NCBI RefSeq assembly: GCF_000024005.1
Contig: NC_013132.1
Span: 7,062,001-7,126,000, forward strand
Length of the DNA stretch: 64,000 bases
Reading direction: 5' to 3'
Origin: Chitinophaga pinensis DSM 2588
GTDB lineage: Bacteria > Bacteroidota > Bacteroidia > Chitinophagales > Chitinophagaceae
A program made the position numbers and the translations under genes. Shown piece by piece: positions 1 through 8,054 of the stretch. A model generated the notes under the pieces. The model had not been told where the DNA came from. It saw nothing but the letters and a program-made list of their open reading frames with translations, and made no database searches. Numbering within the stretch: the first letter of the stretch is position 1; each line of letters opens with the position of its first letter.

Positions 1-719
1 GGGATCTCATATCCTGCTTTCGACAATACAGGTTTAGCTACATTAAACACGCGTACGCCCCCTGTTAGGGTGCCTTCCAGGGTACCCATATGTGCATGAC
101 CATGAAATACAGCCGTCACCTCACGACGTATTAATGGCTCTGCCAGACGGGAAGATCCGAGGAAAGGAAAGATTACTTCAGGTTCGCCTACGACGGTTTC
201 TCTCAGTGGTGAATAATGTAGTAAGGCGATCTTTTTTAGCTTGTCATGCTGTTGATCGATCCGGGCCAGCGCCCTGTCTAAATGTAATGCCTCATCCACG
301 GCCTCCTGTACAAAGGCTTTCATAGCATCTTCTCCGAACATGGATAGCATATAGTTGTCAAATCCGCCGCCAAAACCTTTCACACCGGCAAATCCGACGT
401 CTTTGATCACGATTGCCTCTCCATCCAGGATATGTACATTTTCATTCTGCAATGTCTGCCGGATCAGCTTCTGCCGCCCCTTCTCATAATCATGATTACC
501 CAGCACGGCTATGACCGGAATCGTACAGGCCTTCAGTTCATCACACAAGATCTGCGCTTCGCTTTCATCACCGGTATTCGTCAGGTCGCCGCAGATTAAT
601 AATACATCTGCATTTTTAGATACCTCTTTAAAATAATCTACCCACTTGTTCTTATCGGTATCTGTTACATGAATATCAGCCACTGCGGCAATACGCACTT
701 TCTTGTTTTCTGCATCCAT
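1..719 (-). CDS. Metallophosphoesterase (3' end beyond window)
   Basis: Reading the minus strand from ATG at 719 gives a continuous frame to the window edge (about 239 residues). It is a calcineurin-like phosphoesterase: the metal-ligand motifs appear in order as ADIHVTD near residue 14, CGDLTNTGDE near 43, GNHDYEKG near 72 and FHGHAHMGT near 212. Such proteins are cytoplasmic dinuclear-metal phosphodiesterases or phosphatases; the substrate cannot be read from the sequence. The start follows the stop of the upstream nucleotidyltransferase by one base, so the two are almost certainly co-transcribed and probably translationally coupled. The C-terminus is missing only because the window ends. 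Confidence 0.9.
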   Translation of the reverse strand, partial: MDAENKKVRIAAVADIHVTDTDKNKWVDYFKEVSKNADVLLICGDLTNTGDESEAQILCDELKACTIPVIAVLGNHDYEKGRQKLIRQTLQNENVHILDGEAIVIKDVGFAGVKGFGGGFDNYMLSMFGEDAMKAFVQEAVDEALHLDRALARIDQQHDKLKKIALLHYSPLRETVVGEPEVIFPFLGSSRLAEPLIRREVTAVFHGHAHMGTLEGTLTGGVRVFNVAKPVLSKAGYEI

Positions 720-720
720 A

Positions 721-1464
721 TTAAACCGTTTTTATAGTCATCCCTTTATAATGCCAGTCGGTAATATCGACAGCGTATTGTGTCTGATCAATAATTGGTC
801 CACGACAAACCTTCTCCAGGGAAGGCGGCAGGTCATATTGTTCATTGGCGCGTCTCATCAGTTCGTCAAATAACCAGCGGGGAATGATATCAGCATAATC
901 TGACGGATACACGTACTGGAAATTCAGTATCTGCGATAACAACAGGTGCCAGTGTGGATCTAAGCGATGCAATAGTCTTTCCCAATTGAGTTTTTGTCCA
1001 TACTTCAGAAAGACATGATTGACATCTGCCCCGTCAAAGCGTTCCCTGTTTTGTATGAACACTTTACTCCATACCAGTTCCTCCGCACCTATCAGTCTTA
1101 CAGGATGGTCCATGACGATGGCATCAGTAGTATGTTCATACCAGCTTTCATCTACAATACAAATGTTATTCGTACTGCTGAAGATGATATCTATATAATA
1201 TTCACCTTTAAAAACCTTCGCCAGCCACCTTACATCTGTCAGTTCAATTTCATATCCATTAGATGCAAAAAGTTTCAGGATATCCGCATATTGTGTGGGC
1301 ATACAGAATATATCAAGGTCTTTGGTGTCCCTGTAAAGGCCCGTATAACTGAATAAGGCAAATCCCCCACCCAGCATAAAATCAAGTTTGCTGTCCACCA
1401 GCAATGCCAGCGCCTCCCGGTAAAAAACTTGCGCTTCCTGTTTTTGTTCTTCATGCGTACTCAT
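721..1464 (-). CDS. Nucleotidyltransferase-fold protein
   Basis: The protein has a GGFALFSYTG segment followed by TKDLDIF, the GG..A......R.T.DLD signature of minimal nucleotidyltransferases (as in DUF6036 and AbiEii-type folds). A later YIDIIF strand could supply the third carboxylate. I start it at the internal Met (MSTHEEQ, 1464), where conserved-looking sequence begins; an in-frame ATG at 1542 would add 26 residues of unremarkable sequence. It lies directly upstream of a metallophosphoesterase with a one-base gap. That pairing suggests a nucleotidyl transfer activity and a phosphodiesterase working on the same target, but the target is unknown. Confidence 0.8.
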   Translation of the reverse strand: MSTHEEQKQEAQVFYREALALLVDSKLDFMLGGGFALFSYTGLYRDTKDLDIFCMPTQYADILKLFASNGYEIELTDVRWLAKVFKGEYYIDIIFSSTNNICIVDESWYEHTTDAIVMDHPVRLIGAEELVWSKVFIQNRERFDGADVNHVFLKYGQKLNWERLLHRLDPHWHLLLSQILNFQYVYPSDYADIIPRWLFDELMRRANEQYDLPPSLEKVCRGPIIDQTQYAVDITDWHYKGMTIKTV

Positions 1465-1612
1465 ACCAGAAACACCTAAAAAACTGTGCCGTTGGGTCAT
1501 CAAAGCGGTCTTATCAGTGCAAACCCTTTTTATGAGCGCCACCGGACAGGTGTGCTTGATAAATAAACCTGTAAATAATTTGCCTGTTCTGTGAAGATTT
1601 TACCCCATTTAT

Positions 1613-1620
1613 TATATTTG
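1613..1620 (+). promoter_or_regulatory. Bacteroidota -7 element for the 1644 lipoprotein
   Basis: TATATTTG matches the Bacteroidota -7 consensus TAnnTTTG exactly and lies 23 bp before the lipoprotein ATG. The -33 region is weak: TTCTG at 1587-1591, with a 21 bp spacer. Confidence 0.45.
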
Positions 1621-1643
1621 ATGCAAACATTTAATATCTCAAC

Positions 1644-2114
1644 ATGAAATGTGCTTCGCTTATCGCCGTAGCTGTTACATTGCTGATGTCCTGTGATACC
1701 AAAAAGGACGCATCACCTGCAACAACAACAGAAAAATCTCCGCTTTCCGGTACCTGGAAACTTATTAGCGCCAAGTCTATCCAGAATACGGATACGACGG
1801 TAACGGCTCCTGTACCCGGACAGGAGACCATCAAGATCTTCAATGACAGTTACTTTGCCTTCTTCAACCATGACCTGAACCATGGTGCAGATACAGCAAG
1901 CGCCGCATTTGGTGCAGGTAGCGGTACCTATACCCTGGTAGGTGATAAATACAGCGAACACCTGGAGTATTGCAGTTACAGAGGATGGGAAAACCAGGAT
2001 TTCTCCTTCAAAATGGAGATCAGGAATGATACGATCATTCAGAGTGGAGAGGAAAAAATCGATAGTCTGAATGTAGACCATGTGATCATCGAAACATATG
2101 TACGGGTACGTTAG
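1644..2114 (+). CDS. Lipocalin-like lipoprotein
   Basis: A 156-residue protein with a short signal peptide ending in a lipobox (LLMSC, Cys near residue 17), so it is an SPII lipoprotein. After a Thr/Ser-rich linker it reads LSGTWKLISAKSI, typical of Bacteroidota lipocalin-like or DUF4488-like proteins in which G-W-L opens a small beta-barrel. The rest is beta-rich with no catalytic motif. It has its own -7 element and is followed by a strong terminator, so it looks monocistronic. Function unknown; a small hydrophobic-ligand binder is only a fold-based guess. Confidence 0.8.
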   Translation: MKCASLIAVAVTLLMSCDTKKDASPATTTEKSPLSGTWKLISAKSIQNTDTTVTAPVPGQETIKIFNDSYFAFFNHDLNHGADTASAAFGAGSGTYTLVGDKYSEHLEYCSYRGWENQDFSFKMEIRNDTIIQSGEEKIDSLNVDHVIIETYVRVR

Positions 2115-2133
2115 TATCTCCGTAGCAAAAATA

Positions 2134-2170
2134 AAAATCCCCCGGAAGCCAGTCTAACGGGGGATTTTCT
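2134..2170. terminator. Rho-independent terminator
   Basis: Arms 2134-2144 (AAAATCCCCCG) and 2158-2168 (CGGGGGATTTT) form an 11-bp perfect stem with a 13-nt loop just after the lipoprotein stop. Flanking A and T runs let it work in both directions. Confidence 0.85.
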
Positions 2171-2177
2171 TTTAATA

Positions 2178-2318
2178 TCATGCATATTCCCCGAACACGC
2201 TCAACAGATCATTGGCAAGCGCGTGTGCATCCCTGCCTTCTATCCGATGCTTCGGAATAAAATAGACAAGCTCCTTGTCTTTAAACAGGGCAAAGGTGAG
2301 GATGGCGGAACAGATTGT
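2178..2318 (-). pseudogene. Possible gene remnant (46 codons, no start)
   Basis: Between the terminator and the hydrolase stop, the minus strand has an open stretch with coding-like sequence: ILTFALFKDKELVYFIPKH, then about 20 residues ending SVFGEYA and a stop. It is bounded upstream by an in-frame TGA with no start codon. The KELVYFIPK part resembles the end of YcxB-like or PH-like small membrane proteins, but that is a loose resemblance. It may be a decayed 3' end of a gene whose 5' part is gone. Low confidence. Confidence 0.3.
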
Positions 2319-2327
2319 TCATCACCG

Positions 2328-3128
2328 TTAATAAATTAACCGATCAATTTTATTCACATACTCCCCTGCATTCTCCTTCATAGCAGCCAGATGTGTGCCG
2401 CTATATATATACAATTCCTTCTTACCAATGGCTGCATTATAAACTGCTTCCGCCAGTGCAAAAGGCACCTCTTTATCTTCTTTGCTATGCACAATCAGTA
2501 CTGGTAATTTCACAAACGGGATATCCGTTTTCGCCGCATAGGGGGACGTCAGATACTGTTTTATCATTGCCTGTTGCTCCGCAGGTGCATAAGCGGCCGC
2601 AAGGTCTGTAAAAGAACTGATGGCCCCATCTAATACCAATGCCTGTATTTTGTCTCCATTATCCCTGGCCAGCCTGGTGGCTACCTGGGTACCGATAGAA
2701 GCACCGAATAACAGCATTTTGGTTCCCTTTACATCCGGTCTGCCCAGCAGATAATCAAATACCACCTGTCCGTCACATGCTATATTCAGGTGTGTCGGTT
2801 TCCCGCTGCTCTTACCATAGCCCCTGAAATCGATCATAAAGACCTGGTAGCCATGTTCGACCAACGGCTTTACCATATATTGATAAAAGGTGACATTCCC
2901 GCCTGCCCCATGACAAAACAATACGGTCGCCTTAGGCTGTCCCACCGGTTTAAAAAACAAGGCGTTCAGGGTAACGGTATCTACCGGCAGATTCACTTCT
3001 TCCACCTGCATGGATGAGTCCAGCGCCTTCCAGGTTTTATTAGGGAAATAGAATTTATCATCAAACTGTGCTTTCAGCAGATGGGTACTCAGTAATAAAA
3101 CGGCGAGCAGAAAGAAGGCTTTTTTCAT
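2328..3128 (-). CDS. Secreted alpha/beta hydrolase
   Basis: 266 residues with an N-terminal signal peptide (about residues 1-20, ending LLKAQ), so exported. It has the alpha/beta hydrolase pattern: an FCHGAGGN oxyanion loop near residues 71-78, nucleophile elbow GASIG with Ser144, likely acid Asp218 in SKEDKEVP, and likely base His246 in SGTHL. The DFRGYGKSSG strand-loop is typical of the ABHD13/17-like (serine aminopeptidase S33-like) group. Substrate unknown; esterase, thioesterase or peptidase are all possible. No co-directional neighbour overlaps it. Confidence 0.85.
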   Translation of the reverse strand: MKKAFFLLAVLLLSTHLLKAQFDDKFYFPNKTWKALDSSMQVEEVNLPVDTVTLNALFFKPVGQPKATVLFCHGAGGNVTFYQYMVKPLVEHGYQVFMIDFRGYGKSSGKPTHLNIACDGQVVFDYLLGRPDVKGTKMLLFGASIGTQVATRLARDNGDKIQALVLDGAISSFTDLAAAYAPAEQQAMIKQYLTSPYAAKTDIPFVKLPVLIVHSKEDKEVPFALAEAVYNAAIGKKELYIYSGTHLAAMKENAGEYVNKIDRLIY

Positions 3129-3248
3129 GTTGCAATACTTTTTAAAGACCGATCCGGATCATCCGGAACTGGTGTAAAAGTACTGGCAGACCGGCAACGA
3201 ATTTTCTGGAAGTGGCCATCTGCATGGCATTTGGGGCGAATTGCACGC

Positions 3249-4187
3249 TTAGGGACGGGTCGCCTGAACCGCTGCAGCTGCCGGGGTGAATGGCATGGTC
3301 ATACGATTGGCCAGCTTTTCCCTCAGGGCGGTATTCAGACTTCTGGATACGGGGATCGTGTCGGGTAAATGCAGGATATGGAGCCGGTATCCCTGGGCGG
3401 TACCGCTGACCTCTTCTACCAGGAAAAGGTTAACAATGGCAGTCCGGTGACAACGCCAGAAGTTGATATGGGTGTTCAGACTGGCCTCAATTTTCTGCAG
3501 ACTGGAACGCAGCAACTCCTGTTTCAGATCATCTCCTTCCATGAAATACAGCCTGACATAGTTATCTGCCGACGTGACCGCCAGTAATTGTCCTGGATGC
3601 AGAGAAATATAGTCCTTTCCATTATCCGCTGTAAAAGAAAGCACTTCTGCCTCCACAGAGGCCGGGGACACCTCCTCCTCTATCACAGGCGCGGCTATGG
3701 TCTGATTCAGCCCCACCGCCCTGTTACGATAACGCCTTAGTAAACGGGCCTGGTTGATCATAATACTGGTCGTAGCCGGCGCAATCCCGATCACAGCCGT
3801 ATAGATAACCATCAGTAAGGCTTCTTTCCAGGAATAACGCCATTGACCACTCAGCGCCATTACTCCTATGTTAGCCAGCGCAATGGCGACGATAATGACC
3901 AGAGTCCAGAGCGACTCCCTGCCGGTCGTCCACTTATCTTCCCTGAAATAAGCCGGAAACAAGCGGAATACCAGTCCATAATACAATATAACTACCCCAA
4001 ACACCGTAGCGGCTCCCTCCAGACTTCCCCAGAAAGCGTCCAGCGTATCCCGCTGACCATTAAAAGGCCGGAACAGAAAAAGGAACAGGAATACCGCCCC
4101 GCTCAGGGCAATCGTCATGGTCCATTGCCTGCGCCAGGTTTCTGGTAAGGGATAAGGTCGTTTGAACAGGGAGCTGATAGTATCCAT
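3249..4187 (-). CDS. Membrane-anchored LytTR transcriptional regulator
   Basis: The N-terminal half holds four predicted membrane helices (segments starting near WTMTIALSG, AATVFGVVIL, LWTLVIIVAI and LLMVIYTAVI). The C-terminal part is a LytTR DNA-binding domain with the characteristic ISLHPGQLLAVTSADNYVRLY stretch (in two pieces here: ISLHPGQLLAV and TSADNYVRLY), then FWRCHRTAIVNL and PVSRS. Such proteins are one-component membrane regulators. I prefer MDTISS (4187) as start; ATGs at 4214 and 4262 would add up to 25 residues. It is divergent from the drug exporter and shares its upstream region, but has no obvious link to it. Confidence 0.85.
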   Translation of the reverse strand: MDTISSLFKRPYPLPETWRRQWTMTIALSGAVFLFLFLFRPFNGQRDTLDAFWGSLEGAATVFGVVILYYGLVFRLFPAYFREDKWTTGRESLWTLVIIVAIALANIGVMALSGQWRYSWKEALLMVIYTAVIGIAPATTSIMINQARLLRRYRNRAVGLNQTIAAPVIEEEVSPASVEAEVLSFTADNGKDYISLHPGQLLAVTSADNYVRLYFMEGDDLKQELLRSSLQKIEASLNTHINFWRCHRTAIVNLFLVEEVSGTAQGYRLHILHLPDTIPVSRSLNTALREKLANRMTMPFTPAAAAVQATRP

Positions 4188-4272
4188 CATGTAGGCTGAA
4201 ATTTCGAACGGCATGATAATGAATTTTTTGAATATTACCCCTATACCTGTCAATACCAGCAACCAGAAAATA

Positions 4273-4308
4273 GTTTGAATTCAATCTATTATTAGTTTGA
4301 AATCAAAC
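4273..4308 (+). promoter_or_regulatory. Twin MarR-type operator boxes
   Basis: Two related palindromes lie 22 bp apart, on the same helix face: TTGAATTCAA at 4275-4284 (inside GTTTGAATTCAA from 4273) and GTTTGA-AA-TCAAAC at 4295-4308. The second overlaps the -33 TTTG of the exporter promoter. This is a plausible repressor site for the MarR protein encoded at 5938; binding itself is inferred. Confidence 0.6.
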
Positions 4309-4326
4309 CAATAACTTCTACCTTCG
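4296..4326 (+). promoter_or_regulatory. Promoter of the exporter-marR operon
   Basis: A Bacteroidota-type promoter: -33 TTTG at 4296-4299, a 19-bp spacer, and -7 TACCTTCG at 4319-4326 (one mismatch to TAnnTTTG). The exporter ATG is at 4344, leaving a very short leader. Confidence 0.6.
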
Positions 4327-4343
4327 TATTATTAATTATACGC

Positions 4344-5923
4344 ATGGAGCAATTACCTTCTTTAGTAGAATATGGATCCCGCCGGGTTATTATCACCATC
4401 ACCGCTGTTGTCTGTGCATTACTGGAAATTATAGACACCACCATTGTCAACGTCGCCCTGCCCGATATGAGGGGTAGTCTGGGCGCTACCTTAAATGAAG
4501 TCAGCTGGGTGATTACTGCTTATTCCCTCGCCAATGTGATCGTTGTACCCATGACCAGCTGGTTATCCCAACAGTTCGGCCGCCGGAACTACTTCGCGGT
4601 TTCTGTTGTCATCTTCACCATCTGTTCTTTCTCTGCGGAAATGCCACCAACATCTGGGAACTGGTCCTTTTCAGGTTCTTACAGGGGCTTGGTGGAGGCG
4701 CCCTGCTGGTCACCTCTCAAACTATTATTACAGAAAGCTGGCCACCGGAGAAACGCGCCACGGCACAGGCTATCTATACCCTGGGGGTGATCGTGGGTCC
4801 GACATTAGGTCCGCCGCTGGGTGGTTATATCATCGACAACTACAGCTGGCCCTACATCTTCTATATCAATATCCCGATCGGCGTCATTGCGGCGCTGCTT
4901 ACACTACAATACGTGAGAAGTCCGCAGTACGAAGAAAAAAGAGATGCCAGTCAGGTAGACTGGCTCGGTATTGCCCTCCTGGCGATCGGTATTTCTTCTT
5001 TACAGTTCGTACTGGAAAAAGGACAGGAAGAAGACTGGTTTAGTAGTCCGCTGATCATCATACTGACTGTTCTTGCGGTATTCGGACTATTCTTCTTCAT
5101 CTGGCGACAACTCACCTTCGCCTATCCCATTGTGGAACTCAGGGTATTGAAAAACGGCAACCTGCGTATAGGCGTAATCCTTTCTTTTATAATGGGTTTT
5201 GGTCTCTTCGGATCGACTTTCGTCATTCCGCTCTATACACAGTCTTTATTGGGATGGACAGCACAGCAGTCCGGTATGCTGCAATTACCCAGTACCATCT
5301 TTGTAGCCGTCATGATGCCGGTGGTTGCCATTCTCATACAAAAAGGCGTTCCGCAGAAGTATCTGATTGCCATTGGTATGCTCGTCTTCTTCATCTATAG
5401 TTATATGTCATACGAGATCCTTTCTCCGGATACCAGTTCAAAAGACTTCTTCTGGGTATTGATTATCCGCGGTTTCGGTCTGGGTCTGCTGTCAGTACCA
5501 GTCAGTACCATGTCTCTCTCTACCCTCAAAGGCAAGGAGATCGGACAAGGCGCAGCCTTCTCCGGTATGATGCGTCAACTGGGAGGCGCTTTTGGTATCG
5601 CATTGATTTCCACCTTTATGACACGCCAGACAGACCTGCACAGAAGTAACCTGGTAAGTCATCTTGACGTAAATAATCCGGAAGTACAACAACGTATTTC
5701 CGATATGACAGGCGCAATGCGTGCGAAGGGCTTTGACATGGTAGTCGCAAAAAGTAAGGCGTATGCAATGATGGATGGCGCTGTAATGAAACAGGCAACG
5801 GTATTATCTTACATGGATGTATTCCTCTGGGTAGGTGTCATGTTCCTCGTCTGCGTACCGTTCGTACTATTGTTTGTGAAAAATGCGAAGAATAAGATTA
5901 ATATGGCGGATGCTGCACATTAA
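4344..5923 (+). pseudogene. DHA2/EmrB-type MFS drug exporter, frameshifted
   Basis: The reading frame from ATG 4344 encodes a typical EmrB/QacA N-terminus (IDTTIVNVALPDMRG, SWVITAYSLANVI, FGRRNYF). It leaves the family at about 4631. The family sequence resumes at once in the -1 frame (CTC TGC GGA... giving LCGNATNIWELVLFRFLQG, then VGPTLGPPLGGYI) and runs to 5923. Joined, the parts make about 526 residues, the normal length for a 14-helix DHA2 transporter. One missing base in TTTCTCTGC around 4629-4634 explains everything. It may be a real mutation or a sequencing error; the local sequence is not a strong programmed slippery site. The regulator downstream is intact. Confidence 0.85.
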
Positions 5924-5937
5924 ACTTATATTGCACT

Positions 5938-6384
5938 ATGGCTATGGAACAAACACTGGAACTGGCGCGTGATCTGAGCAGGGCACTGATGGAAATGCGA
6001 AACTATATGCGCCAGCACTTACAGGTAAGGATCAAGGAGAATAATATAGATGTATCATTCGAACTCCTGGAAATACTCGGCGTATTGTACAGACAAGATG
6101 GTATCAATCAGCAGGAAATCGCCGATATCCTGATCAAGGATAAATCCAGTATTACTTATCTTATCGACAGTCTCACAAAGCGGGATCTTGTTGAAAGAAA
6201 AGAGGACGAAAATGACCGGCGTAATAAGCTCATATACCTTACAGAAAACGGTAAGCATATGAAGCAGACCCTGCATCCATGGGTAGAAGAGATCTATGAG
6301 CAAGCCACCAACGGTATTAAGGTAGCTGATCTTGAAAAGGCAGTAGCATTGGTACAGAAAATGAATGAGAATCTGAAAAAATAA
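5938..6384 (+). CDS. MarR family transcriptional regulator
   Basis: 148 residues with the MarR winged-helix core: DGINQQEIADILIKDKSS as helix-turn-helix, and a wing with RKEDENDRRNKLIYLT, the D-x-R-D/N-R-R signature. It starts 14 bases after the exporter stop; a second ATG at 5944 is possible. MarR proteins usually repress a linked efflux gene until a ligand binds, and the twin palindromes at 4273-4308 are a natural target. It is followed by a strong bidirectional terminator. Confidence 0.9.
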   Translation: MAMEQTLELARDLSRALMEMRNYMRQHLQVRIKENNIDVSFELLEILGVLYRQDGINQQEIADILIKDKSSITYLIDSLTKRDLVERKEDENDRRNKLIYLTENGKHMKQTLHPWVEEIYEQATNGIKVADLEKAVALVQKMNENLKK

Positions 6385-6401
6385 ATGCTTTAATATTTCA
6401 T

Positions 6402-6450
6402 AAAACAAAGCGAGCTGCACACTTCATATATGCAGCTCGCTTTGTTTTTA
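6402..6450. terminator. Bidirectional terminator
   Basis: A perfect 18-bp stem: left arm 6402-6419, right arm 6431-6448, 11-nt loop. The stem has a GC-rich core (GCGAGCTGCA) flanked by AAAACAAA and TTTGTTTT, so it ends both the marR transcript and the convergent DUF4269 gene. Confidence 0.92.
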
Positions 6451-6458
6451 TACTATCT

Positions 6459-7001
6459 TTATTGCTCCGTTTCGAGCTTTAGTAATTCCACGTAAGGATT
6501 TCCATCGATCCCTAAACACAGGCAAAAAGCAGGCTCTGTTTTGTACCCTTCTTTCTTCAGGCGGATCACTTCCTGTCGCAAACCTTCGCCATGCTGTTGG
6601 AGTAAATGATGTTCAATCAACATATGCCTGTATCCCATCTGTTCACGTACCGGTAACTGCTGTGCAAAGATCTCAAAAGGATAACCCGCTTTATCAAAAT
6701 TAATAACCACACATTCCTGATCGTATATTTCAAAGGTCTTTATACTGAATCCTGAAGCCTCACCCCACAACGTGATCATATCCTGTTTAAACACTTCTTG
6801 CTCTTTAAAGGAACATAGAATATCCAGGTCACTGCCGGGTATATCTACAGCAATAGGAATTGTGCCTGCCAACACCGGATCATAAGCAGATAACAACTGT
6901 AAAACAGCCGTCTCCTTCAATACTGCATAGACTGCTCGCTGCACGGCGTTCCCCTGTTGCAGATAGTCAATATTAAAAAAGTCGATATTGTGCATACGCA
7001 A
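6459..7001 (-). CDS. DUF4269 nucleotidyltransferase-like protein
   Basis: 180 residues. The GTIPIAVDIPGSDLDILC motif, with SDLD as the likely metal-binding pair, marks the DUF4269 family, a cytoplasmic group with a nucleotidyltransferase-like fold. A second strand, ECVVINF, and the FEIFAQ segment follow as in the family. Function is not established; the substrate cannot be inferred from the context. The start at 7001 is followed by a second Met two codons later (6995), either of which could be used. Confidence 0.8.
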   Translation of the reverse strand: MRMHNIDFFNIDYLQQGNAVQRAVYAVLKETAVLQLLSAYDPVLAGTIPIAVDIPGSDLDILCSFKEQEVFKQDMITLWGEASGFSIKTFEIYDQECVVINFDKAGYPFEIFAQQLPVREQMGYRHMLIEHHLLQQHGEGLRQEVIRLKKEGYKTEPAFCLCLGIDGNPYVELLKLETEQ

Positions 7002-7105
7002 AAATACAGCTACTTAATGTCATATATCGTTTTAAAAAGCTGGTTCTGCAATGACGTTACCGTTATAGTATACCTTCACCAATACCGGATCGCCAATTTT
7101 AATAC

Positions 7106-7135
7106 AAAAGCACTCCGCCGTAGCGAAGTGCTTTT
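7106..7135 (-). terminator. Terminator of the ATP-grasp gene
   Basis: AAAAGCACT at 7106-7114 pairs with AGTGCTTTT at 7127-7135, downstream of the ATP-grasp stop on the minus strand. The T run is short. Confidence 0.7.
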
Positions 7136-7154
7136 CAATAATCAATTTCAGTAT

Positions 7155-8030
7155 TTATTTCCGTACTTTATCTAATGCTTTCACATACCGTTCAAAACTC
7201 TGCTCCTCAAACGCGGTGTACAACAACGGCTCTATCAGCTCCAGTTCCATCAGCGCCAGTTGGCCATCGACCAGAACACCGTCTACTCTTGTATACAATG
7301 CACCGCCGGCAAAACGACGCACTAAAGCTGTCGCTTTCTCAATCACAGCGGTAGCTGGCGTAGCCGAATGAATAGTAGCGCCGTATTGTGGTTGTACCCT
7401 GAAATCACCTGCTTTAGGTTTCTTCACGATCGTATGACTGTACACACCTCCGAAGAAAAGCATCGACCATTCTCCTTCCTGGATTTCTTTCATGAAGGGT
7501 TGTGCGATAAATGCCTCCTTTGGCAACAACTGTTGCAGCGGATGTTTGTCCAGTGCCGTTTCTCCACGTACCAGTGTAAAGGTATTCTTAGAACCTCCGC
7601 TTACACACGGTTTCACAATGATCTTATCTGTACCGAGTCTTTCAAACAGGGACGCCAGATCAGTCGGTGTTTCTTTTTCCAGGAATAAAGAAGGAATAAT
7701 ATCAAAGCCTGCATCCGCGATCTCTTTCAGATAATGTTTATCCGCATTCCATAACACGGTTTCTACAGGGTTCAGCAACTGTACGCCTGCGGTAGCAAGT
7801 TTGTGTAACCATACCCTGAACTCGTCCAGTCTGTTATGATAATCGTAAGGCGATTTTAATATCACCAGTTCGTAACTTGTCCAGTCTGTATCGCTGTCTT
7901 TCCAGTCTTTCTTTTCTGCATCCCATCCTGCTGCCTGTAATGTTTCCAGCAGACGACGATCCTCTGTCTTCGCCATGTCAAACAGATTGGCAGGATCCTC
8001 GCAGATGAGCGCTAATTTCTTATCCGGCAT
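7155..8030 (-). CDS. ATP-grasp domain protein
   Basis: 291 residues with an N-terminal pre-ATP-grasp domain (DWTSYELVILKSPYDYH) and an ATP-grasp core: DKHYLKEIADAGFDIIPS, IIVKPCVSGGSKNTF (ATP-binding loop), EGEWSMLFFGG and VDGVLVDGQLALMELELIEP (metal-binding acidic strand). It resembles the prokaryotic glutathione synthetase-like and DcsG-like branch, enzymes that join a carboxylate to an amine via an acyl phosphate. The substrate is unknown. It lies 24 bp downstream of the GH95 gene on the same strand and may be co-transcribed, although no functional link is apparent. Confidence 0.85.
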   Translation of the reverse strand: MPDKKLALICEDPANLFDMAKTEDRRLLETLQAAGWDAEKKDWKDSDTDWTSYELVILKSPYDYHNRLDEFRVWLHKLATAGVQLLNPVETVLWNADKHYLKEIADAGFDIIPSLFLEKETPTDLASLFERLGTDKIIVKPCVSGGSKNTFTLVRGETALDKHPLQQLLPKEAFIAQPFMKEIQEGEWSMLFFGGVYSHTIVKKPKAGDFRVQPQYGATIHSATPATAVIEKATALVRRFAGGALYTRVDGVLVDGQLALMELELIEPLLYTAFEEQSFERYVKALDKVRK

Positions 8031-8054
8031 ATTGATGTCTTTTTCTTTCTGTTG

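Noticed and set aside
4620..4640. Programmed -1 frameshift in the exporter
   Set aside because: The site TTTCTCTGC is not a canonical X XXY YYZ slippery heptamer and no downstream pseudoknot was seen; a plain deletion or error is simpler.
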